Source: an uncultured Oscillospiraceae bacterium
GTDB taxonomy: Bacteria > Bacillota > Clostridia > Oscillospirales > Oscillospiraceae
Assembly (NCBI GenBank): GCA_947624985.1
Contig: CANQMO010000006.1
Coordinates: 42,238-106,237, forward strand
Reading direction: 5' to 3'
DNA length: 64,000 nt
The translations under genes and the position numbers were made by a program. Shown piece by piece: positions 30,574-39,628 of the stretch. The stretch's first letter is position 1; every line of letters begins with the position of its first letter. The notes below the pieces were generated by a model that had not been told where the DNA came from, ran no database searches, and worked only from the letters and a program-made list of their open reading frames with translations.

Positions 30574-31830
30574 TTACGATTTTGTAACAGCCACGTCCTG
30601 AACGGTCATCGCCGCGGTATGGCGCACCGGCCTCCAGACGAAGGGCCGGAAGCAGGCGGTCAGGGCAATGGGGACGTATGTCAGCATGAAAAGGGGGAAG
30701 GCGGCCAGGCACAGGAGGGTCTGCCGCCCGCCGGGCAGATACCGTCTCTCGGAGGCGGCGGTCATGGCCCCCATCAGCGCCAGGCTGCCCGCCATGCCCG
30801 GCAGGGAGAGGAGAAGCTCCCGGACAGAGCCGCCGGCCGCCAGCGCGGTCAGGGCGGCCAGAACGCCCGCCAGCGCGCAGGCTCCGTAGCCGTACATGGT
30901 CAGCGTCAGCGCCTCAAAGCAGCCCCATCGCTCCCGGATACCGCCCCGAAAAAGGCCCCGGCAGAGCCGCCCGGCGTATTTCAGGCTCACCTGGATCCCT
31001 CCCTGGACCCAGCGGGTGCGCTGGACCCAGGACTGGCGGAGGGTGACGGGCTGCTCGTCGTAGACCACCGCGTCCGCGCAGTAGCCCATGCGGACGCCGT
31101 TCACCGTGCACCAGGCGTTGAACTCCACGTCCTCCACCAGCGTGAAGAACTCCCACCCGTCCATCCGGTCCAACAGGGCCCGGGTGAAGCCGAAGCCGGT
31201 GCCCGTGCAGGCGCAGGTCACGCCCAGCCCCATCCGGGAGGCGTTCAGATGGGCGCTGTCGTGCAGGTACCACATGGCGGACCCGGCGGAGACCCAGCTG
31301 GCGCCCGGGTTTTTGGAGGCCCGGTAGCCGCACGCGGTCTCATATCCCGCCGCGAACACCCGGTCTATCCGCCGCACATAATCCGGCGAGAGAAGGTTAT
31401 CCGCGTCAAAGACGAGAAAGACGCCGTATTCATCCAGCGTCCCGGTCCGGCGCATGTGCTCGATGAGGGCGTGCAGGGCGTAGCCCTTGCCCACGCGGGT
31501 CTCGTCGTGCCGCTCAAAGACGATGGCCCCGTGGGCACGCGCCAGAGCGGCGGTGTCGTCGGTGCAGTTGTCCGCGATGACGAAAGGCGTGACATGCCCG
31601 GGGTAGTCCTGAGCGCGGATGCTGTCCAGCAGCCAGGGCAGTACCGCCCGCTCGTTCCGGGCGGCGATGAGGACGGCGTAGTCCACCGGCCCGGTCCGGA
31701 TGGGCGCCGGCGGCGGGGAGCGCCTTTTGAAAAGCGGCAGGAACAGATATACCGCCTGATAGAGATAGCACAGCGCCAGCGCCGCCGGCAGCGCCGGGAA
31801 TACCCACCGGGCCAGCCATGATATGTCCAT
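30574..31830 (-). CDS. family 2 glycosyltransferase, membrane
   Basis: YAVLIAARNERAVLPWLLDSIRAQDYP, VFDADNLL, QRTRWVQGG (QxxRW). Confidence 0.9.
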   Translation of the reverse strand: MDISWLARWVFPALPAALALCYLYQAVYLFLPLFKRRSPPPAPIRTGPVDYAVLIAARNERAVLPWLLDSIRAQDYPGHVTPFVIADNCTDDTAALARAHGAIVFERHDETRVGKGYALHALIEHMRRTGTLDEYGVFLVFDADNLLSPDYVRRIDRVFAAGYETACGYRASKNPGASWVSAGSAMWYLHDSAHLNASRMGLGVTCACTGTGFGFTRALLDRMDGWEFFTLVEDVEFNAWCTVNGVRMGYCADAVVYDEQPVTLRQSWVQRTRWVQGGIQVSLKYAGRLCRGLFRGGIRERWGCFEALTLTMYGYGACALAGVLAALTALAAGGSVRELLLSLPGMAGSLALMGAMTAASERRYLPGGRQTLLCLAAFPLFMLTYVPIALTACFRPFVWRPVRHTAAMTVQDVAVTKS

Positions 31831-31946
31831 GTGAGACACCTTCTTTCCGTGACCTTTACAAACTGAATGATAAAGACCGGAGGTAAAGGGAACGGTAAAG
31901 GAAGGGGTAAAACTTATGGGCATGGCCCCGCGCGGGGGCAAAAAGG

Positions 31947-33278
31947 TCAGCTTTGGCCCGGGAGCGGGCCCTCCGCCGCGTCCTGGGCCGGGAGCAGGAT
32001 GGTCATGCGGGAGCCCACGCCCTCATAGGAGCGCAGGGAGAACGAGCCCCCGTGCCGGGACACGATCCACCGGGCGATGGCCAGACCCAGCCCGCTGCCC
32101 CCGGCGGCGCTGTTGCGGGCCGCGTCCGCCCGGTAGAACCGGTCGAAGATATGGGGCGCGTCCTGGGGGGCGATGCCTGTGCCGTTGTCCTGGACCTGGG
32201 CGCAGGCCCGGGACCCGTCCCGGTAAGAGCGCAGGGTGATCCGGGTGCCTGCGGGGGAGTATTTGCGGGCGTTGTCCACCAGGACCCTGACCGCCTGCTT
32301 CACCAGCGCCTCGTCCCCGAGAACGGTGAGCGGCCCTGGCGCGTCCAGCACATATATGTGCTCCCGGTCGATCATCCGGCTCTCCTCAAAGACCTCCCGC
32401 ACTGTGGCGGCCAGGTCCATGGGCTTCATTTTCAGCTCCTGCCGGCCCGCGTCGCCCCGGGCCAGGAACAGAAGCTGCTCCACCAGTGTCTTCATGTGCT
32501 CCGTCTCGGTCTGGATGGCCCGGATGGACTCGTTCAGGACCTTTTCATCCGTCTTGCCCCAGCGGGCCAGCATGTCGGCGTAGCCCTGGATGACCGCGAT
32601 AGGGGTGCGCAGCTCGTGGCTGGCGTCGTCCACGAACCGGACCTGCCGCCGGTACCCGGCGTGCATGCGCACGATCAGGTTGTTCACCGCCGTCTCCAGA
32701 CCGGCCAGATCATCGTCGCCGATGTGGAGCTGTTCGTCCGGGGAGGCCCCGTTCAGATGGTCGATGGCGTCCTCCAGAGAGTGGAACTTGCTCTCGTCAA
32801 AGCCATGGGAGGATATGCTCTCCGTCACCTGGGCGATGTCGTCGATGGGCTTTAGATACCGCCGTATCCGGGCCGTGGCCCGAAAGCAGCCCAGCGTCCA
32901 CAGCAGCAGCCGCGCTCCCGTCAGGCAGACCAGGCAAAAGCTCAGCCAGAACAGGAACACGCTCATATCCGCGGTGGTCTTTCCGACCTGAAAGACCACT
33001 ATCCCGGTAAGGACGTCCTCACCCTGGAGCTGCCGGATCACGCTGTGGGCGAATGTGTGCAGATCGGCGAAGGCCCTGTCGGCCGGCTGGATATACCACT
33101 CGGTGCCGGCGGTCAGGGACACGCCCGCCGCCTGGGCCGTGGCGAAGCACCACGCCGCCACGGCCACGGCGAACAGGACCAGGGTCTGAAAGAGGATCCG
33201 CCAGAGCTTTTTCCACTGCAACGACCAGCCGATCCGCCGGGCGATGGAGGTGGTGCGGGTGCGTCTGCCCTCGTTCAT
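31947..33278 (-). CDS. sensor histidine kinase
   Basis: FVDDASHELRTPIAVIQGYADML, VDNARKYSP, GGSGLGLAIARWIVSRHGG. Confidence 0.95.
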   Translation of the reverse strand: MNEGRRTRTTSIARRIGWSLQWKKLWRILFQTLVLFAVAVAAWCFATAQAAGVSLTAGTEWYIQPADRAFADLHTFAHSVIRQLQGEDVLTGIVVFQVGKTTADMSVFLFWLSFCLVCLTGARLLLWTLGCFRATARIRRYLKPIDDIAQVTESISSHGFDESKFHSLEDAIDHLNGASPDEQLHIGDDDLAGLETAVNNLIVRMHAGYRRQVRFVDDASHELRTPIAVIQGYADMLARWGKTDEKVLNESIRAIQTETEHMKTLVEQLLFLARGDAGRQELKMKPMDLAATVREVFEESRMIDREHIYVLDAPGPLTVLGDEALVKQAVRVLVDNARKYSPAGTRITLRSYRDGSRACAQVQDNGTGIAPQDAPHIFDRFYRADAARNSAAGGSGLGLAIARWIVSRHGGSFSLRSYEGVGSRMTILLPAQDAAEGPLPGQS

Positions 33279-33961
33279 GCCCCGTCCCCCTTGATGACGT
33301 AGCCCACGCCCCGGACGGTGTGGATGAGCTTGACGCCGAAGGGGTCGTCGAGCTTCTGGCGCAGGTAGCGGATGTACACGTCCACCACGTTCGTCTCCCC
33401 GGCGTAGTCGTAGCCCCAGACCTTCTCCAGCAGCATGTCCCGGGTCTGCACGATATCCCGGTTTTCCAGCAGGGTCTGCAAAAGCAGGAATTCCTTATAG
33501 GTCAGCTGTACCGGCGTGCCGTCATAGGCCGCCGTGTGCCGGGCCGGGTCAAGCTCCAGCGCGCCGCAGCGCAGGGCCGCCGTCTTTTTGGACGCGGCCG
33601 CGCCGGTGCGCAGCGCCGCCCGGATACGGGCCAGAAGCTCCTCGATGGAGAAGGGCTTGGTGATATAGTCGTTGGCGCCCATGTCCAGGCCGCTGACCTT
33701 GTCCATCACCGAGTCCCGGGCGGTGAGCAGTATGACGGGCAGATCCTTTTCGTTCCGGAGCCGCCGCAGCACCTCCAGACCGTTCAGGCCCGGCAGCATC
33801 ACGTCCAGCAGAATAAGGTCGGGCTCCCCGGTCAGAGCCATCTCCAGCCCGGTGCGCCCGTCGGCGGCCCGGGATACGGTGTAGCCCTCGTGGTCGAGCT
33901 CCAGTTCGATGAACCGGGCCAGCCGCGCCTCGTCCTCCACGATGAGAATGTGTGCGCTCAT
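33275..33961 (-). CDS. OmpR-family response regulator
   Basis: ILIVEDEARLARFIELELDHEGY, VVDVYIRYLRQKLDDPFGVKLIHTVRGVGYVIK. Confidence 0.95.
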   Translation of the reverse strand: MSAHILIVEDEARLARFIELELDHEGYTVSRAADGRTGLEMALTGEPDLILLDVMLPGLNGLEVLRRLRNEKDLPVILLTARDSVMDKVSGLDMGANDYITKPFSIEELLARIRAALRTGAAASKKTAALRCGALELDPARHTAAYDGTPVQLTYKEFLLLQTLLENRDIVQTRDMLLEKVWGYDYAGETNVVDVYIRYLRQKLDDPFGVKLIHTVRGVGYVIKGDGA

Positions 33962-34031
33962 ATCTGTCTGTCCTCCTGTACGGGACGGGGGACCGGCTTT
34001 TGCGCCGGTCCCCCTGGTGTGCTGGGCCGTA

Positions 34032-34574
34032 TCAGCCGTTCTGGTCCTCGTCGCTCTGGATGGACTCTTTGATACTGTCGGCGATGTCGCTCATTTTGCC
34101 CATGGCGTTGTTGATACCGTCCCGGCCAAGCTGCCGGCCCTCGAACCGGTACTGACAGCTGCAAAACAGTCCCGCGATCAGCACCACCAGCATGAGCCCG
34201 AAGCTGGCCAGCAGCAGCACCACCAGCACCAGCACCGGCACGGCCAGGAGCTGCTTGCCGTGGCGCATGACCACAAAGTCGTTGTCCAGAGAGATCTGGA
34301 ACAGCCGCTTTATATATCCCCAGAGCTCCGCGAAGCCGTTGGAGAAGAAGTTGGGCCCCTGATGGGAGCTTACGTTTTTCACCTGCTTCACGCCGGGGTC
34401 CGTATATCCGCCGTCCGTCTCCACGTTCACGCCGCCCGCGGTCTTGTGTGCCCGCTCCAAAAGGACCATGGCGTCCAGCATATCCCAGTCGGCCTCCTCC
34501 AGAGCGGCCCGGGCCTCCTCCAGAGATACGCCCGCCTTTTTGCTCAGAAGCTCTGCCATCTCGTACCGTTCCAT
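34032..34574 (-). CDS. DUF4342 domain protein (UBA-like N-terminus plus TM)
   Basis: AELLSKKAGVSLEEARAALEEADWDMLDAMVLLE and LDNDFVVMRHGKQLLAVPVLVLVVLLLA. Confidence 0.8.
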   Translation of the reverse strand: MERYEMAELLSKKAGVSLEEARAALEEADWDMLDAMVLLERAHKTAGGVNVETDGGYTDPGVKQVKNVSSHQGPNFFSNGFAELWGYIKRLFQISLDNDFVVMRHGKQLLAVPVLVLVVLLLASFGLMLVVLIAGLFCSCQYRFEGRQLGRDGINNAMGKMSDIADSIKESIQSDEDQNG

Positions 34575-34671
34575 TACGATACCTCCTTGTCTTTATCGGC
34601 TCAAAGCTTAACACGCCATGTTTAGAAGCAAATGCAAAGCTGATTAAAATCGGATTAAAAACGGATGGGCT

Positions 34672-35865
34672 CTATAAGAAAATGGGCGCGGGCGTGGGGA
34701 CGGGGGTGGCGTCGGGGGCCGGGGTCTCCGCCGGGGCGAAATAGCCAAAGTTCTCAGGGCAGGCGGGATATTGGCTGGTGTCCCACCAGTAAGCGCCCCA
34801 CAGGTCCCGGTCCCCGGCCAGGAACACCGGCGGCGTGCGCTCCGCCCAGCCGGACACGTCCACATGGTATCCCGCTCCGGCCAGGGTCACAATGTTCCAG
34901 AAATGGGTCTCGCCGTCCAGCCGTCCGGTCACGGTCACGCACTCGAAGCCCAGCGCCCGGCACCCGGCCTCCATGGCCAGCGCCAGCCCCTGGCTGTCCG
35001 CCGCCCGGCCCACCAGTGCGTCCCACACGGTGGCTCCGGCGTCCTCGTCCCATTGGCAGAGGTCGGAGAGATACTGACAGAGATCGTAGAGGCTCACCGC
35101 GGCCAGAGGGCCGTTGTCGCTGTCCGGCGCGGGTGTCAGCGCCTGCGTCAGGGCGTCCAGCGCCCCGGCGAGCTCCTGCCGCCGCCGGTCCAGCGCCTCC
35201 TGGCCCATATCGTAGTCCAGACCGATCTCCGCGATCCGGTCCGGGCCCGTCTCCGGGTAGAAGGTCACCGCCGCCTCCGGCAGCACCGGGCAGGCGGTCA
35301 GATCGGCAAAATAAGCGTCGGATATACACGCGCGCACCCCGTCCGCCGTCAGGGTCTCGTCGGTCACCTCCAGCGCCAGATAGGTCTCTCCGGCACGGAG
35401 GGCGCCGTCCAGCCGGGCGCGCAGCGCCCGCAGGCCGCCGGTCTGCTCCACTGTGGACATCTGTGCCGCGGAGCGGGTGTAGGTGATGGTCATGTCCGCC
35501 CGGTAGTAGCTGACGATACGGCTCAGGTCATAGGTGATGTCCTCCACCGCGAAGGCGCCCAGTGCCGTGGCGGACTTCACCTCCCAGCAGACGGCGGACA
35601 GGTCCTGGCTCACGTCGCCGTCGTAGTTGGCAAATTGCAGCCGGGCGCTCTCCTCCCGGCCGGCCACCAGCTCCATGATGGCCTGATACAGACCGTCCCG
35701 GTCCGCGATGCTGTGGTCGGCTCCGTCCGTGGGCGTGTCGTGGACGGCGGGGGCCTGGTACAGCTCGCTCACGGTGTACTCCGTATCGAACAGCCCCGCG
35801 CATCCAGTGAGGCAAAAAAGCAGCGCCAGCGCGGCCGGCGCCAGGACCCGGCGAAAGCGGCCCAT
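34672..35865 (-). CDS. transglutaminase-like domain lipoprotein
   Basis: Lipobox CLTGCAGLF; EAGCRALGFECVTVTGRLDGETHFWNIVTLAGAGYHVDVSGW. Confidence 0.75.
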   Translation of the reverse strand: MGRFRRVLAPAALALLFCLTGCAGLFDTEYTVSELYQAPAVHDTPTDGADHSIADRDGLYQAIMELVAGREESARLQFANYDGDVSQDLSAVCWEVKSATALGAFAVEDITYDLSRIVSYYRADMTITYTRSAAQMSTVEQTGGLRALRARLDGALRAGETYLALEVTDETLTADGVRACISDAYFADLTACPVLPEAAVTFYPETGPDRIAEIGLDYDMGQEALDRRRQELAGALDALTQALTPAPDSDNGPLAAVSLYDLCQYLSDLCQWDEDAGATVWDALVGRAADSQGLALAMEAGCRALGFECVTVTGRLDGETHFWNIVTLAGAGYHVDVSGWAERTPPVFLAGDRDLWGAYWWDTSQYPACPENFGYFAPAETPAPDATPVPTPAPIFL

Positions 35866-35866
35866 C

Positions 35867-36454
35867 TCAGTAGCCCAGCGCCTCGTCCACGACCACCACT
35901 TCCATGCTCCGGCAGCCCATGGGCTTTTTCCACAGCACCACCAGGGCGTTGCAGATCCGGTCGGGACTGGCGCAGTCGTGGCAGACCCCGTCCACGGCGC
36001 AGGGGGTCTTTTTGCCCAGCCGCCTGGCGTTCAGCGGCGCGGCGACGTTGCGGGCCCGGTCCAGGGCCTCCGCCATAGGGCCGGCCAGCTTGTTGCGGCC
36101 CACCACGAAGATGACCCGCTCCTTGCTCATGAGCGTGCCCGCCACCCGGTTGCCCCGGCCGTCGATGTTCAGTATGTAGCCCTCTTGGGAGATGGCGTTG
36201 GCGCTGGTGATGTACACCTGGGCGTTATCGGCCTTTTCCATAGCGTCCGGGCCGGGGGCCGCCTGGTGCCAGTAGACGGTGTTGTCCGCCGTCAGCCGGT
36301 CGTATACGTCCAGTGCCTCCAGCGTCATGCTGCCGCCCATGCCGACGGACTTGCCGTGGAGCGTTTGCACCAGATAGTCCGCCGCGTCCTCCTTCGTGGC
36401 GCAGCGGGTGACGGTGAAGCCGTTTTTTTGCAGGTTTTCAAGGGTCTTTTCCAT
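35867..36454 (-). CDS. LUD domain (lactate utilization-like) protein
   Basis: KTLENLQKNGFTVTRCATKEDAADYLVQTLHGKSVGMGGSMTLEALDVYDRL. Confidence 0.85.
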   Translation of the reverse strand: MEKTLENLQKNGFTVTRCATKEDAADYLVQTLHGKSVGMGGSMTLEALDVYDRLTADNTVYWHQAAPGPDAMEKADNAQVYITSANAISQEGYILNIDGRGNRVAGTLMSKERVIFVVGRNKLAGPMAEALDRARNVAAPLNARRLGKKTPCAVDGVCHDCASPDRICNALVVLWKKPMGCRSMEVVVVDEALGY

Positions 36455-36481
36455 GGAAGGTTCCTCCTGTCGATGGATGTA

Positions 36482-37369
36482 TCAGTCTACTTTTACGATA
36501 TCCTGAAAGTTCTTGCCAAACACCTCGTGGGACTGGGTGACGATGACGAAAGCGTTGGCGTCCATATCCGAGACGATCTTTTTCAGGGCGGGGATCTGGC
36601 TGCGCTTCACGGCGCACAGCACCACGTCCCGCTCCTCGCCGCTGTAGGCCCCCTCGCCCTTGAGCAGGGTGGCGCCCCGGCGGAGCCGGTCCCCGATGGT
36701 CCGGGCGATGTCGTGGGGGTGGACGGTGACGATGTAGCAAATGCTGGAGTTGGCGGTGCCGTACAGCAGCAGATTCACCACCCGGGAGGAGACGAACATG
36801 GTGATGATGGTGTACATGGCCGCGTCGAACCGGCGGAAGATGATGGCGAAGGCCGCCACCACCACCACGTCCAGTACCAGGCCGATGGTGCCCAGCTGGA
36901 TGTAGGCGTACTTGCGCCGCAGGAGCCGGGAGAGGATGTCCGTGCCGCCGCTGGTGCCGCCGGTGGTGAAGATGAGCCCGTAGCCCAGGCCCTTCAAAAG
37001 CCCGCCGTACACCGCCGCCAGCAGGATGTCGTTTGTCAGGGCGATGTGCAAGAGGTTGAAAAGGTCGATGGCCACGCTGGAGCCCACCATGCCGATGAGA
37101 GAGTAGATGATGAACCGCAAACCGAACTTCTTCCAAGCCATGATGAAAAGGGGCACGTTCATCACCATGATCATCACGCCCACAGGCAGGCCCAGCAGCA
37201 GATTCAGTATCTGGGCGATGCCGGTCAGGCCCCCGGACACGATGCTGTTGGGGTAGGTGAAAAAGGAGAAGCTCATCCCCGCGACGGCGCAGCCGATCAG
37301 ATTGACCGCCACGGCCTTCCCGTCCGTTTTCAAAAATCGTTTTACTTTATCCAAAATAATGCCTCGCAC
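36482..37369 (-). CDS. YitT family membrane protein
   Basis: PNSIVSGGLTGIAQILNLLLGLPVG, TGGTSGGTDILSRLL, C-terminal DUF2179 SDMDANAFVIVTQSHEVFGKNF. Confidence 0.92.
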   Translation of the reverse strand: MRGIILDKVKRFLKTDGKAVAVNLIGCAVAGMSFSFFTYPNSIVSGGLTGIAQILNLLLGLPVGVMIMVMNVPLFIMAWKKFGLRFIIYSLIGMVGSSVAIDLFNLLHIALTNDILLAAVYGGLLKGLGYGLIFTTGGTSGGTDILSRLLRRKYAYIQLGTIGLVLDVVVVAAFAIIFRRFDAAMYTIITMFVSSRVVNLLLYGTANSSICYIVTVHPHDIARTIGDRLRRGATLLKGEGAYSGEERDVVLCAVKRSQIPALKKIVSDMDANAFVIVTQSHEVFGKNFQDIVKVD

Positions 37370-37373
37370 TGCC

Positions 37374-39617
37374 TTACAGGATACTCAGTTGTTCTTCGCC
37401 TCTATCCGCGTCGGTGAGCTTGGCGCCGGCGGCGGGGATGGTGCGGACCCGGTAACGGGACTGGTTCTGGATGGCGGAGTCCGCCAGGAACTGGGCCCGG
37501 ACCACCGGGTGCTTTTTCACGTTCATGACCTGCACGCCCTGGGTGGTGCGGCTGGTCTTGGGAGAGAGCAGCGCGGAGGAGAACACCACGCACCGCCCCT
37601 CGGCGGAGGTGACGGCGATCTCCTGCTCGCCCTCCAGCGGCAGCAGAGCCACCAGAGGGCTCTTGTCGGAATAGGCGCCGGTGAGCCGCTTGCGGTTGGT
37701 CTTGGTGGCGTAGGCGCTAAGGGGCAGGCGGGCGCACTTGCCGTTTTGGAAGAACAGCAGGATGGTGCCGGAATAATCCCCCGCCGGCACCGCCGCAAGG
37801 AGGTTTTCCCCCTGGTCGAAGCCCAGCAGACCGGGCAGATAGTCGCCCAGCGCGCTGGCCTTGGTCTCCTTCACGTCGGCCACCCGCAGCTTGTACGCCT
37901 GCTGCCGGTCCGTGAACAGCAGCAGCTCCGCGGCGTTGGTGCTCTCCCAGTAGGCGCCCAGGCCGTCGTCCTCTTTGTATTTCTGCTCGCCGCTCATGCG
38001 CAGGCTCTGGGGGGTGATCTTCTTGAAATACCCGTGCCGGGACAGGAACAGGTGCACCGGATAGTCCGGCGCGGCGTCGGGACCGTCGTCATACTCCTCG
38101 ATCTCCCGGGCGTAGACGATGCCGGTCCGCCGGGGGGAGGGGTAGTTTTTCATGACGTTTTTCAGCTCGGCCGAGATGATGGCCCGCAGCCGCCGTTTGC
38201 TGGCCAGGGTCTCCTCCAGGTCGGCGATCTGGCGGCCCAGTTCCTCCGTCTCCGCCACCCGCTTGAGGATGTACTCCCGGTTGATGTTGCGCAGACGGAT
38301 CTCCGCCACATACTCGGCCTGGGTCTGGTCGATCCCGAAGCCGATCATCAGGTTGGGCACTACGTCCGCCTCCAGCTCCGTCTCCCGGATGATGGCGATG
38401 GCCCGGTCGATGTCCAGCAAAATGGCCTTCAGACCCTCCAGCAGGTGGAGCTTCTCCTTCTTTTTGGTCATGTCGAAGTATACCCGGCGGCGGACGCACT
38501 CCGTCCGCCAGGCGATCCACTCCGTCAGGATATCTCCCACGCCCAGCACTTGGGGGGAGCCGGCGATGAGGATGTTGAAGTTGCAGGGGTAGTTGTCCTG
38601 TAGGGGGGTGAGCTTATAGAGCTTCGCCATGAGCCGGTCCGGGTCCGTGCCCCGCTTTACGTCGATGGCCAGCTTCAGACCGCCCAGATCCGTCTCGTCG
38701 CGCATGTCGGCGATCTCTTTGATCTTACCCTCTTTGATAAGGTCCCGGCACTTGTCGATGATGGCCTCGGCGGTGGTGGTGTAGGGTATCTCGTATATCT
38801 CGATGATGTGCTCGCTCTCCACATAGCGCCAGCGGGCCCGGACCGGGAAGGAGCCCCGGCCCGTGCGGTATATCTCCGCCATCTGCCCGGGGTCGTAGAC
38901 GATCTCGCCGCCGGTGGGGAAGTCCGGGGCGGGCAGGGTGGAGAGGATCTCGTGGCCCGGGTCTTTGAGAAGCTCGATGGTGGTCTGGCACACCTCCGCC
39001 AGATTGAAGCCGCATATCTGGCTGGCCATGCCCACGGCTATGCCCAGGTTGGCGCTGACCAGCACGTTAGGGAAGGTGGTGGGCAGCAGGGCGGGCTCGG
39101 TGGTGGTGTTATCGTAGTTGGGGACGAAGTCCACCGTGTCCTTGTCGATGTCCCGGAACAGCTCCGCGCAGACGGGGGCCAGCTTGGCCTCGGTGTAGCG
39201 GCTGGCGGCATAGGCCATGTCCCGGCTGTACACCTTGCCGAAATTGCCCTTGGAGTCCACGAAGGGCACGTTCAGGGCCTCGTTGTCGGCGGTGAGCCGG
39301 ACCATGGTCTCATAGATGGCCGCGTCCCCGTGGGGGTTGTAGTGCATGGTCTGGCCCACGATGTTGGCGCTCTTGGTCCGGGCGCCGCTCAAAAGCCCCA
39401 TCTTGTACATGCAGTATAGAAGCTTCCGGTGGCTGGGCTTGAAGCCGTCGATCTCCGGGATGGCCCGGGACACGATCACGCTCATGGCGTAGGGCATGAA
39501 GTTCAGCTCCAGCGTATCGGTGATGGGCTGGTCGATGACCTCGCCCCGCAGGCCCATCACGTTGGGGTCCGCGCCGCGCTTTTTCGGCTGTTGGTCGTTT
39601 TTCGGTTTGCGTGCCAT
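37374..39617 (-). CDS. type II topoisomerase subunit A (ParC/GyrA-like)
   Basis: MSVIVSRAIPEIDGFKPSHRKLLYCM, NPHGDAAIYETMVRL (catalytic Tyr region SRYTEAKLAPV). Confidence 0.93.
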   Translation of the reverse strand: MARKPKNDQQPKKRGADPNVMGLRGEVIDQPITDTLELNFMPYAMSVIVSRAIPEIDGFKPSHRKLLYCMYKMGLLSGARTKSANIVGQTMHYNPHGDAAIYETMVRLTADNEALNVPFVDSKGNFGKVYSRDMAYAASRYTEAKLAPVCAELFRDIDKDTVDFVPNYDNTTTEPALLPTTFPNVLVSANLGIAVGMASQICGFNLAEVCQTTIELLKDPGHEILSTLPAPDFPTGGEIVYDPGQMAEIYRTGRGSFPVRARWRYVESEHIIEIYEIPYTTTAEAIIDKCRDLIKEGKIKEIADMRDETDLGGLKLAIDVKRGTDPDRLMAKLYKLTPLQDNYPCNFNILIAGSPQVLGVGDILTEWIAWRTECVRRRVYFDMTKKKEKLHLLEGLKAILLDIDRAIAIIRETELEADVVPNLMIGFGIDQTQAEYVAEIRLRNINREYILKRVAETEELGRQIADLEETLASKRRLRAIISAELKNVMKNYPSPRRTGIVYAREIEEYDDGPDAAPDYPVHLFLSRHGYFKKITPQSLRMSGEQKYKEDDGLGAYWESTNAAELLLFTDRQQAYKLRVADVKETKASALGDYLPGLLGFDQGENLLAAVPAGDYSGTILLFFQNGKCARLPLSAYATKTNRKRLTGAYSDKSPLVALLPLEGEQEIAVTSAEGRCVVFSSALLSPKTSRTTQGVQVMNVKKHPVVRAQFLADSAIQNQSRYRVRTIPAAGAKLTDADRGEEQLSIL

Positions 39618-39628
39618 GTGTTACCTCT

